Counted from the stretch's first letter, positions 1-4,674 are shown. The stretch is 6,402 nt of DNA from Desulfobacteraceae bacterium UBA2230 (GCA_002348005.1 DDYQ01000105.1:1809-8210), one strand, 5' to 3'. Program-made: numbers and translations. The notes: generated by a model from the letters alone, not told the origin.

Positions 1-26
1 GGTTCGATTCCCATGCACTTCCGCCA
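1..26 (+). tRNA. selC: 3' end of a tRNA gene, probably tRNA-Sec
   Basis: Only the last 26 bases are in the window: most of the T arm (GG, loop TTCGATT, 3' strand CCCAT), then GCACTTCC, G and CCA. After a normal 5-nt T stem, eight bases remain before the discriminator instead of seven. An 8-bp acceptor stem with G73 and encoded CCA is typical of bacterial tRNA-Sec; E. coli selC likewise ends in CTTCC-G-CCA. The rest of the gene, including the UCA anticodon, should lie just before base 1 and cannot be checked here. selC is a well-known integration target. The assignment to Sec rests on stem length alone. Confidence 0.7.
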
Positions 27-27
27 C
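1..27 (+). repeat. Left attachment site core (attL)
   Basis: This is the left copy of the 27-bp direct repeat, identical to 3341-3367. It contains the tRNA 3' end plus one base. The repeat may extend further left outside the window. Because it completes the upstream tRNA gene, integration would have kept the tRNA functional. The integrase gene ends 31 bp away, as is common for tRNA-targeted elements. Confidence 0.85.
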
Positions 28-58
28 CTTTTTCCTTAAGATTCGATAACTTACCGAT

Positions 59-1015
59 TCAAACCTTCCCGCCAGGTAACGCTTTGGTAACATTTTCCAA
101 TCCGATCCGGTAGGCTTCCAGCATCCTGACCGCCGCCAGCCTGTCTTCATCCTCGACAACATCATACCGTTGATCCATGTCCCTGATCGCATGTCCGGTG
201 ATCGCCATGCGTACGGTACGGTCCACCCCCGCCCGGCGCGCATCGGTGATAAAAGAGTGCCGCAGGTCGTGAAAAATGAATCCGCCTTTTACGTCACGGC
301 CCCAGGCTATTCCGGCCTTCTTACAGGCGGACTTGAGCCCCTGGCTAAAATTCCGGGTTATCGGCTTACCATAATACAGAAAAACGTGCGGGTCGTGAAT
401 CGCCCTCGGGATTGAATCAATGACCTCGCAGACGGCCGCAGCCATCGGCACGGACTTAGCCTTGCCCTCTTTGGTATCTTCGGCATCCAGGCGGATCATG
501 CGGCCCTTCTTATCTATCTTGTCCCAGGTCAGCGCGGTTATCTCACCTTTACGCATGCCTGTCCAGTAAGCGACGGTCAGAATGTCCTTTAAGTGACGCG
601 GTGAGGCATCCACCAGGCCCTTAAACTCATCAATGCTGATTGCCCTATCCCTTGCATTGGCATGGCCTTTCAAGAGCTTCTTAACGCGCCGGAATACGCG
701 CAGGGCATCGCCGTTCAGCTTGCCATTGTCGAAGCCTTTAATTACCATTGTTTTCACATAATTTAGCTCATCATCTATCGACTTTTCTTTGAGCCCTTCA
801 CGCCGCCGCCTGGCCTGCAGGTTCTCAAGGTCGGCCGGCTGAATATCGGCCACCATCACCTCGCCGAATACCTTCAAAAACTTCCCGATGTAACTGGTAA
901 CGGTATCATAGGACTTCAGCGCCCTGACCGATTCAAGGCCCAGGTACCATTCCGCCAGGCCGGAAAATGTAATCTTGCTATCCGGCAGACGGCACAAACA
1001 CGACCAGGGAACCAC
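59..1015 (-). pseudogene. Tyrosine recombinase/integrase, N-terminally truncated
   Basis: The 318-residue reading frame is a phage-type tyrosine integrase. It has a SAM-like core-binding domain at about residues 15-110 and a catalytic domain at about 125-300. Catalytic residues are visible: Arg155 in TGMRKGE, Lys182 in the beta-hairpin, His249 and Arg252 in HDLRH, His275 in ITGH, and the nucleophile Tyr284 in QRYDVV. The first 13 residues look unrelated to integrase. The best start is a GTG at 1013-1015 with no ribosome binding site, inside the end of the neighbouring small gene, and the frame closes at a TAA about 65 bp upstream. Related integrases usually carry an N-terminal arm-binding domain, absent here, so a deletion probably joined the small gene to the integrase body. 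It could still be translated from the GTG, but normal integration activity is doubtful. The family call is firm; truncation is inferred. Confidence 0.85.
72..95 (+). repeat. Left pair of GGTAAC repeats, candidate integrase arm sites
   Basis: GGTAAC occurs at 75-80 and 86-91, in direct orientation and 11 bp apart. The 24-bp block matches 3180-3203 at 20 of 24 positions with the same spacing. The pair sits inside the last codons of the integrase gene, 45 bp from the attachment core. Paired direct repeats flanking both attachment cores are typical of arm-type binding sites. Function is inferred. Confidence 0.55.
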
Positions 1016-1211
1016 GGCACATGCCAGGCAGTGTGTCCAATGTCTCGGCCGTGAAAGTCCCGTTCGTGCGCCGGCCGCTTAACACGCGAGCCCAGAAATA
1101 AGAGCCGTTCGCCAAGCACAGCCGCACCACTCGGCCCGGTCGAATACTGGCCAGCTCGGCCGCGTCGGGTGCGTCGGGGTGTATCGCTCTGTTTACTGGT
1201 TTGAGTACCAT
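978..1211 (-). CDS. Small protein of unknown function, C-terminus possibly truncated
   Basis: This is a 77-residue frame starting at ATG 1211-1209, preceded by GGTGAGG eight bases upstream, a good ribosome binding site. A longer start at 1343 would add 44 residues translated from GC-rich leader and the repeat cluster, so it was not chosen. The protein has a beta-rich look, with RPGRVVRLCLANGSYFWARV followed by further alternating strands and GSLVVF near the end. The 'FW-x-V ... G-x-VVF' pattern resembles small beta-barrel proteins in phage-like elements, but I do not recognise a named family. The frame ends three residues after VVFVPS, exactly where the integrase frame takes over, so a few C-terminal residues may be lost to the deletion that cut the integrase. 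It overlaps the integrase frame by 38 bp. Codon choice is coding-like. Confidence 0.5.
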   Translation of the reverse strand: MVLKPVNRAIHPDAPDAAELASIRPGRVVRLCLANGSYFWARVLSGRRTNGTFTAETLDTLPGMCRGSLVVFVPSAG

Positions 1212-1325
1212 CGTCGTTTCCTCACCTTTGAAGGTTGCCCTGGTGCCGGGGTGCGGAGTCCCGGCCCAGGGCTTTTGCAGTGCCGGGGCAGCAGTGCCGG
1301 CGCCGCAAATTTTAGAAATTCCAGA
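1212..1325. other. GC-rich leader between small gene and repeat cluster
   Basis: No convincing gene is present. GTGCCGG occurs at 1243, 1280 and 1294. A GC-only 6-bp stem, GCCGGG (1245-1250) with CCCGGC (1260-1265), could form in the transcript leading into the small gene. There is no U-run after it in either direction, so it is not a standard terminator. It may be structured leader RNA; no known riboswitch is recognised. Confidence 0.3.
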
Positions 1326-1346
1326 GTTCAGTTCACTGTTCACTGT

Positions 1347-1367
1347 TCACCCCTTAAAGGGGGGTGA
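1347..1367. repeat. TCACCCC/GGGGTGA inverted repeat
   Basis: TCACCCC (1347-1353) and GGGGTGA (1361-1367) form a perfect 7-bp stem around a 7-base AT-leaning loop. It follows directly from the third tandem GTTCAC copy. It has no U-run, so it is more likely part of the repeat cluster than a terminator. Confidence 0.45.
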
Positions 1368-1391
1368 GTGAACCATGTGTCGTTCACCAGT

Positions 1392-1409
1392 GTTCACCAT
1401 TTGGTGAAC
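1392..1409. repeat. 18-bp perfect dyad built from GTTCACCA
   Basis: GTTCACCA (1392-1399), a TT spacer and TGGTGAAC (1402-1409) make a perfect two-fold dyad within the repeat cluster. A symmetric arrangement of the repeat unit suggests binding by a dimeric protein. An AT-rich run with seven to eight T residues follows at 1423-1430, the most AT-rich part of the cluster. Confidence 0.6.
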
Positions 1410-1497
1410 TATGTTATTTCCAATTTTTTTGAACACTTAACATCTCCCGGTTCACTGCTGTTCACTGTGTAGTAAATTACCCTGTTCACCACTTTGT

Positions 1498-2073
1498 TCA
1501 CCGTTCATTCTGTGAACACTCGGTAAAATTGGTCTTTTGGTTCTCCATCTGTTTCTTGATCTTGGAAACGTAGGACTTCGCTACACCGACTTCCTTGCAG
1601 ATCTCGGAGGGCTCCAGGCCGTCGCGTAGCATGTTCTGGATGGTGTTCTTCTTGCTCACAGATACCCGGCTGTGTGACCACTCGTAATAGCCAGATATGG
1701 TCATCTCCAACTTGAATTCGTAATCGTCCAACAGGCTTTTATCCTCGGTATGAACTCGGCACTTGGTGAAGTTCACAATAAACCGCGCACCGTCCGCCGG
1801 GTTGTAGTCGGCCGGCTGCCGCAGGCGGATAACCACATCGAGGTTGTCTTCACGCGCCGAGGTTCCGCGGCTGTGCTCGTCAGTCCATCCGGCATGGTGG
1901 ATCAGAATCACGGTCAGGCCTTTTTTACGCAGGCGCAGAAGCCATTGATTGATTTCGTCCCATTCAGCTTTGGCGTTCTCGTCAACACCAGGCGCCGCGC
2001 TCGCCACGTTGTCGATGACGATCACCTTGAACTGCTTGGCTTCTGCAAGGTCTTCGAAGGCTTCGCGCCAAGC
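1498..2073 (-). pseudogene. C-terminal piece of a RecA-like (AAA_25/RepA-type) ATPase
   Basis: The 191-residue open stretch has no true start: it begins directly after an in-frame TAA at 2076-2074 and enters in mid-domain with AWREAFEDLAEAK. Visible landmarks are a Walker B strand (KVIVIDN), the sensor segment VILIHHAGW, and RGTSAREDNLDVVIRL. This combination is typical of RepA/DnaB-like hexameric ATPases in plasmids and P4-like elements. A C-terminal helix-turn-helix follows, from about SVSKKNTIQNMLRDG to SYVSKIKKQM. The Walker A loop and first half of the domain are missing. In intact relatives this part is often fused behind a Toprim primase domain, pieces of which lie just upstream. Its last codons contain copies of the GTTCAC repeat. 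A GTG at 2025 could begin a shorter product, but that would lack nucleotide binding. Function is lost or partial. Confidence 0.7.
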
Positions 2074-2074
2074 T

Positions 2075-2196
2075 TACCGGCAGCGGATCGAACAGCAGAA
2101 ACGGATCCGAGAAGCCGAGGAAAAACGGACCCGCGACCAGGCCGCCGAGCGTGCGCGCCAGGAGTGGGATGCGGCGCCTCCGGTAAACCCCAACCC
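2075..2196 (+). pseudogene. Inverted piece of the primase gene (linker before Toprim)
   Basis: This plus-strand stretch reads YRQRIEQQKRIREAEEK, then a charged helical run, then QEWDAAPPVNPN. A long charged helix ending in 'W-x-A-A-x-P-x-x-P' is what normally precedes 'HPYLxxKG' in Toprim primases of mobile elements. The matching continuation, NPYLVKKK, is on the opposite strand at 2409-2194. So this piece is inverted relative to its own gene. Its left junction with the ATPase piece falls at about 2070-2076 (sequence AAGCTT), and its right junction at about 2191-2197. The frame runs on by chance to TAG at 2207-2209. Recognition is by residue pattern, not by alignment. Confidence 0.55.
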
Positions 2197-2409
2197 TTCG
2201 GCAAAATAGATTGTTTGCCTGTCGCCTTCCAGGGTGTAAAAACTGCCTTGTTTTTGACCACCCTTCAGGTACAGCTTGCCGCCCTGGTCATCGATGTACT
2301 GCACAGTCGTTATCCGGCCGTCGATGTTGCGAAGGGCCAGCATAAGCCGGCCATCGCGCGCCTGGCGGGCGCCGTTTGCTAAGATCTTCTTTTTGACCAA
2401 ATAGGGGTT
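2192..2409. repeat. Segment flanked by inverted AACCCC hexamers
   Basis: AACCCC at 2186-2191 and its inverse GGGGTT at 2404-2409 bound the Toprim fragment. Inverting 2192-2403 on paper gives a plus-strand reading of PPVNP followed directly by YLVKKKI with the frame kept. The hexamers are short, so this marks a breakpoint with microhomology rather than a recombinase site. No invertase gene is nearby. Confidence 0.5.
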
Positions 2410-2517
2410 ATTCCCGCTCTTGTGGAGTGAAATCGGTTTCACGCTTCGCGCAGCGTGAGCGAATTCAAACTGGCTGCCGAAGTTCTCAACGATCCTGGCT
2501 TTAAGCACTCGGTTCAT
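2194..2517 (-). pseudogene. Chimeric gene: HTH-like N-terminus joined to a Toprim primase fragment
   Basis: The frame starts at ATG 2517-2515 with AAGGAG seven bases upstream. Residues 1-23 (LKARIVENFGSQFEFAHAA) resemble the start of small XRE-type helix-turn-helix repressors. From residue 37 the sequence changes to NPYLVKKKI, then a beta-rich segment with QYIDDQGGKLYLKGG, ending IYFAEG at residue 108. This resembles the region leading into, and the first motif of, Toprim domains in P4-type primases, where the glutamate of 'EG-Y-A-T-A' is catalytic. After residue 108 the frame runs into the antisense of the inverted piece and stops at 2074, so the formal product is 147 residues with a meaningless tail. 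Toprim motif 2 (DxD) is missing. Operator 2537-2551 lies before it. Confidence 0.6.
2427..2457. repeat. Two overlapping dyads, GTGAAA/TTTCAC and CACGCT/AGCGTG
   Basis: GTGAAA-TCGG-TTTCAC (2427-2442) and CACGCT-TCGCGC-AGCGTG (2440-2457) share CAC. They lie where the HTH-like N-terminus changes into Toprim sequence. They may mark a rearrangement junction or an operator. There is no U-run. Confidence 0.45.
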
Positions 2518-2524
2518 TTTTTAG

Positions 2525-2530
2525 CTCCTT
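2525..2530 (-). promoter_or_regulatory. Ribosome binding site of the chimeric gene
   Basis: AAGGAG on the minus strand lies seven bases before ATG 2517-2515. It is a strong Shine-Dalgarno match and fixes the start of this frame. Confidence 0.7.
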
Positions 2531-2536
2531 GTGGAA

Positions 2537-2557
2537 GGTAGTTTTCCTACCATCTAT
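2537..2557 (-). promoter_or_regulatory. Operator copy 2, GGTAG-N5-CTACC
   Basis: GGTAG (2537-2541), TTTTC and CTACC (2547-2551) form a dyad, followed by ATCTAT. The arms, 5-bp spacing and ATCTAT flank match 3090-3110 exactly, while the spacers differ. It lies 20 bp upstream of the chimeric replication gene and 14 bp after the regulator's stop. The likely binder is the product of the regulator gene at 2571-3089, which carries the same operator over its own start. Binding is inferred. Confidence 0.65.
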
Positions 2558-2570
2558 CGGGTAAAAAATA

Positions 2571-3089
2571 TCACAGTCCGGACACTGCCTGATCAACCCG
2601 TTGCCTGACCCGGCGCAGATTAATTGCCACGATCCGATCCCAATCCTGCCCCCCGCGGTTTGGATCATGGGCTTCAACTGGCGCGCCCCATCCGGTGACC
2701 AATCCCCTCTTGGGGTCATGCCTGGCAGTGCTGCCGGTCACCAGATCAACCACCAGGCGCCCTTCCCCCGGATCGCTCGATTGATCAACATACGCCTCGG
2801 AATCGCCTTCAGTATATCTTATCAAAAGATAGTCGCTTTTTTGATTCTGGCGCTTCTTATAAATTCCTACAATTTCATTGGCTTCCTTACGTTTAAACCC
2901 GGCATCCAAAAGGTTTTGGAATAAGGAAATCGCATAAAGGTCTTGAATGGTATAAACCGCCTTTGTTCCGGCGCCCCTCGCTTTTACGGTCGGTCCAACA
3001 TCGAACCTTTCAATCATCCAATCCTTATGACGCTCACGCGGTATTTTGAGCGCTGCTGCGATGTCGGTTGTGGTGAATTCGGTTTTCAT
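2571..3089 (-). CDS. MerR-like winged-helix regulator of the element
   Basis: This is a 172-residue protein. Residues 5-75 look like a MerR-type winged helix: TTTDIAAALKIP as the first helix-turn, then a wing (VKARGAGTKAVY), then TIQDLYAISLFQNLLDAGFK and a further helix. Residues 80-150 are hydrophilic with short strands and carry no recognised effector domain or cysteine cluster. The end, RIVAINLRRVRQRVDQAV, could be a dimerisation helix. Small MerR/AlpA-like proteins near the end opposite the integrase often act as excisionase and/or transcription regulator. The ATG lies in a perfect dyad (3088-3106) that recurs before the next gene, which suggests autoregulation and control of the replication gene. 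No clear ribosome binding site is seen. This is the only complete, well-formed gene of the element, as far as can be judged. The fold call is reasonable; the target is inferred. Confidence 0.7.
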   Translation of the reverse strand: MKTEFTTTDIAAALKIPRERHKDWMIERFDVGPTVKARGAGTKAVYTIQDLYAISLFQNLLDAGFKRKEANEIVGIYKKRQNQKSDYLLIRYTEGDSEAYVDQSSDPGEGRLVVDLVTGSTARHDPKRGLVTGWGAPVEAHDPNRGGQDWDRIVAINLRRVRQRVDQAVSGL

Positions 3090-3110
3090 GGTAGGAATAC
3101 TACCATCTAT
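3088..3110 (-). promoter_or_regulatory. Operator copy 1, ATGGTAG-N5-CTACCAT
   Basis: ATGGTAG (3088-3094), GAATA and CTACCAT (3100-3106) form a perfect 7-bp-arm dyad that overlaps the first two bases of the regulator's start codon. A weak minus-strand promoter, TTGATT, 16 bp, TAGTAT, would put the -10 box inside the dyad and the transcript start at or next to the ATG. Binding here would block both promoter and ribosome access. Confidence 0.65.
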
Positions 3111-3143
3111 TTCCGAAAAATCAAGAAAAATTTTTAATGACCA

Positions 3144-3179
3144 TAAAAAAACCCGGCCGGCATTCTGCTCCGGTCGGGT
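3144..3179 (-). terminator. Intrinsic terminator facing into the element
   Basis: On the minus strand ACCCGACCGG and CCGGCCGGGT form a 10-bp stem with one A-C mismatch and a 9-base loop, followed directly by a run of seven T. It therefore stops leftward transcription entering from the right flank, just upstream of the regulator's promoter. No minus-strand gene is seen between it and the right attachment site. Confidence 0.7.
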
Positions 3180-3203
3180 CCAGGTAACATTCAGGTAACA
3201 TTT
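3180..3203 (+). repeat. Right pair of GGTAAC repeats, candidate integrase arm sites
   Basis: GGTAAC occurs at 3183-3188 and 3194-3199, 11 bp apart, in the same orientation as the left pair. The block agrees with 72-95 at 20 of 24 positions. It lies 138 bp from the right core. Single GGTAAC copies elsewhere (896, 3603) are not paired. Confidence 0.55.
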
Positions 3204-3340
3204 ACAGAAAACACCCCCCTATTTTTGCTATTTTCCTTATTTTTCCCTGATTGCCTCCAGATTATGCATGTTTTTGATTATATTGGATTATGAGTTTAAA
3301 GCCTTGGTTGATTTCATTGGACATTTTTACGTTTTTGACG
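3204..3340. other. AT-rich spacer before the right attachment core
   Basis: There is no open frame of note. The stretch is T-rich on the plus strand, with several T4-T5 runs. Such bendable DNA between arm and core sites would suit host-factor binding in an integrase complex, but no specific IHF site was confirmed. Confidence 0.4.
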
Positions 3341-3367
3341 GGTTCGATTCCCATGCACTTCCGCCAC
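3341..3367 (+). repeat. Right attachment site core (attR)
   Basis: This is the second copy of the 27-bp tRNA 3'-end repeat, identical to 1-27. The DNA before it (TTTTTGACG) does not form a tRNA body, and the T-stem partner ACGGG mispairs once with CCCAT. So this copy is the displaced 3' end left by integration and the true tRNA is on the left. Confidence 0.85.
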
Positions 3368-3846
3368 TTTAAATCAGCACACACCCGAAAACCAGCTAAC
3401 TCCCATCGTGGTACGATGTGTATAGTAATCACTCTTTCAGGCTGAAAATTCCTCTCAGAGGCTTTTCCAATTCAAAAACACTTTTCCCCTATCTCGGTTC
3501 CCACACATGTCGTCTGGGCTCACCGGATTTCGACTTGTAATGTATTCGATACTCACTTTCAATGGCTTTAGCAGCCCGCGGGTGAATAGTTTGCGCCGCG
3601 GCGGTAACCACCAGCCCCTTCAGCAGGAGTTTGGTTGCCGGCGGCATCACTTCCAAATCAATCCGATTGTCCTTGCGGATATTGCTTTTCTTTCTTGAAC
3701 CTGAAAAAGAGATCCTTACGCTTCATTACGTTTTGGTGCCACTGACCTGCCGCTGATCGGGGCGCGGCAGTCGGATACGCCGAGGCCGCCGGCGCCTGCG
3801 ATTTGGAACGAAACCGGCATACGACCTGGTCTGCGAAAGAGGCGCG
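3368..3846. other. Chromosomal intergenic stretch beyond the element
   Basis: This 479-bp stretch follows the original tRNA 3' end and holds no strong gene. Two neighbouring dyads, TTTCAG-G-CTGAAA (3435-3447) and GAAAA-TT-CCTCT-C-AGAGG-C-TTTTC (3444-3467), could once have ended tRNA transcription, but neither makes a convincing hairpin terminator. A weak small minus-strand frame is listed at 3489-3647. From 3726 on the DNA is GC-rich and contains the upstream region of the membrane protein gene. Confidence 0.5.
3489..3647 (-). CDS. Possible small hypothetical protein
   Basis: This is a 52-residue frame from ATG 3647-3645 to TAG. It begins MPPATKLLLKGLVV, then TAAAQTIHPRAAKAIESEY, and ends with a basic tail, EPRRHVWEPR. 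The frame stays open upstream to a TGA at 3725-3723 (preceded by TAA) with plausible residues (SRKKSNIRKDNRIDLEV), so the start is uncertain and a longer ancestral gene may have lost its 5' end. Codon use is coding-like and a weak GGAAG precedes the ATG. I do not recognise the protein. It may be chance or a gene remnant. Confidence 0.3.
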   Translation of the reverse strand: MPPATKLLLKGLVVTAAAQTIHPRAAKAIESEYRIHYKSKSGEPRRHVWEPR

Positions 3847-4542
3847 ATGAACGATAGGTTGCCACCGCCTGCCAAACGATCCGAAATGATTATCAAGGCC
3901 GCGCTGCTGACGGCTTTCATTCTGGGAGCTGTCGCTCTGGTTCGGTTTTTACCGGTTCGGGAACTCCTCACTGCAGAAAATTTGGGCCATTCCTTGGAAA
4001 AGGCCGGGTTGTTGGCCCCCCTGCTCTTTATTCTGATCTATGCGGCCGGTGTTTGTCTGTTTCTGCCCGCCACCATCTTTACGGCCCTGGGCGCGGCCCT
4101 CTTTGGCCCATACTGGGGATTTTTGTTTGTCTGGATGGGTGCCATGGCCGGCGCCAGCGCTGCATTTGTGATCGGAAGATCCCTGGCGCGTGACTTTGCC
4201 GCCCGCTTGATCGGCAGCCGACTGCGCAAGTACGATGACGGTATCGAGAAAAACGGCTTCGCCACGGTGCTGTACATGCGGCTGCTGTATTTCCCTTTCA
4301 CTCCCATGAACTTCGGCATGGGACTGACCAAGGTTCGCTTTTGGGATTATTTCTGGGGAACAGGGTTGGGCATTTTGGTAGGAACATTCATCTTCACCTT
4401 CTTCATCGGCACCCTTAAGGAGATCTGGGCTTCGGGCGACTGGTCGGGACTATTTTCCTTCAAAGTCTATTTTTCATTGATACTGTTCGTATTTTCTTTC
4501 TTCGTGCCCACAATCATAAAGCGATTCAAGGCCGCCGGCTGA
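3847..4542 (+). CDS. TVP38/TMEM64 family (VTT domain) inner-membrane protein
   Basis: The 231-residue protein belongs to the TVP38/TMEM64 branch of the DedA/VTT superfamily, membrane proteins linked to lipid flipping or transport and membrane homeostasis. The exact substrate is unknown. The order is: short basic N-terminus; membrane helix at about 14-34; helix at about 56-73; the VTT core at about 70-190 with FLPATIF (72-78), GAALFGPYWG (82-91), small-residue GAMAGASAAF, and RLLYFPFTPMNFGMG (145-159), whose prolines, arginine and asparagine belong to the re-entrant region of the family; and a last helix at 204-223 followed by KRFK. The length is normal. ATG 3847 has AGAGG a few bases upstream; ATG 3886 is a later alternative. 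Complete and uninterrupted, it is followed 143 bp later by acnA on the same strand, and co-transcription is possible but not shown. Confidence 0.88.
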   Translation: MNDRLPPPAKRSEMIIKAALLTAFILGAVALVRFLPVRELLTAENLGHSLEKAGLLAPLLFILIYAAGVCLFLPATIFTALGAALFGPYWGFLFVWMGAMAGASAAFVIGRSLARDFAARLIGSRLRKYDDGIEKNGFATVLYMRLLYFPFTPMNFGMGLTKVRFWDYFWGTGLGILVGTFIFTFFIGTLKEIWASGDWSGLFSFKVYFSLILFVFSFFVPTIIKRFKAAG

Positions 4543-4595
4543 TATGTCGCGGGGTTCGCAAGGAGCACCTGGATTGTTTTTAGTCGCTGGGCTAC

Positions 4596-4623
4596 TTGTA
4601 ATTTCCATATCGATTATTATTAA
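4596..4623 (+). promoter_or_regulatory. Weak candidate promoter for acnA
   Basis: TTGTAA (4596-4601), a 16-bp spacer and TATTAA (4618-4623) lie in an AT-rich dip between the two plus-strand genes, about 60 bp before the acnA start. Both boxes match four of six sigma-70 positions. No terminator is seen after the membrane protein gene. Confidence 0.3.
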
Positions 4624-4674
4624 AAATGCATCTTTTCCGCTATACCGACTCCAACACAATCATTCATCCTTCCC

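Larger units (their letters stand above)
1326..1517. repeat. Cluster of GTTCAC repeats, iteron-like
   Basis: Exact GTTCAC occurs on the plus strand at 1331, 1338, 1345, 1382, 1392, 1450, 1460, 1484 and 1496. The inverse GTGAAC occurs at 1368, 1404 and 1512. Near copies are at 1326 (GTTCAG) and 1503 (GTTCAT). The first three are perfect 7-bp tandem repeats, and two later pairs are 10 bp apart, about one helical turn. Twelve exact copies in about 190 bp is far beyond chance. The cluster lies just after the replication gene and overlaps its last codons. That position suits origin iterons for the element's initiator, or a multi-site operator. The cluster is certain; origin function is inferred. 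Confidence 0.75.
1..3367. mobile_element. Small decayed integrated element in a tRNA 3' end
   Basis: The boundaries are two identical 27-bp copies of a tRNA 3' end at 1-27 and 3341-3367, in direct orientation and 3340 bp apart. Inside lie a tyrosine integrase next to the left copy, a small protein, a repeat cluster, pieces of a Toprim-primase/ATPase replication gene and a MerR-like regulator near the right copy. Integrase at one end, a small DNA-binding regulator at the other and a replication module between is the usual layout of small integrative or satellite elements. No capsid, conjugation or cargo genes are present. The integrase and replication genes are both damaged, so this is probably a remnant that cannot move by itself. 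The boundaries are seen directly; element type and inactivity are inferred. Confidence 0.85.

Noticed and set aside
1326..1517. GTTCAC cluster as a CRISPR array
   Set aside because: The unit is only 6-8 bp, spacing is irregular (7-50 bp) and orientation is mixed. There are no long repeats with unique spacers and no cas genes.
1750..2382. A 210-codon plus-strand open frame
   Set aside because: It crosses all three primase/ATPase pieces in frames unrelated to their recognisable sequence and shows no motif of its own.
2601..2924. A plus-strand frame opposite the regulator gene
   Set aside because: It has no ribosome site and reads through the antisense of a well-formed winged-helix protein.
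1..3367. A defence or toxin-antitoxin cargo in the element
   Set aside because: All interior sequence is accounted for by integrase, a small unknown gene, repeats, primase/ATPase pieces and a regulator. No toxin, nuclease or defence motif was seen.
3435..3467. Neighbouring dyads as a tRNA terminator
   Set aside because: The central stems have one-base loops that cannot form as drawn and the T-run is only four bases, so they are mentioned but not called.
3723..3725. TGA before the small minus-strand frame as a selenocysteine codon, given the nearby selC
   Set aside because: The codon just upstream is TAA, so no longer frame exists, and no SECIS-like hairpin follows.
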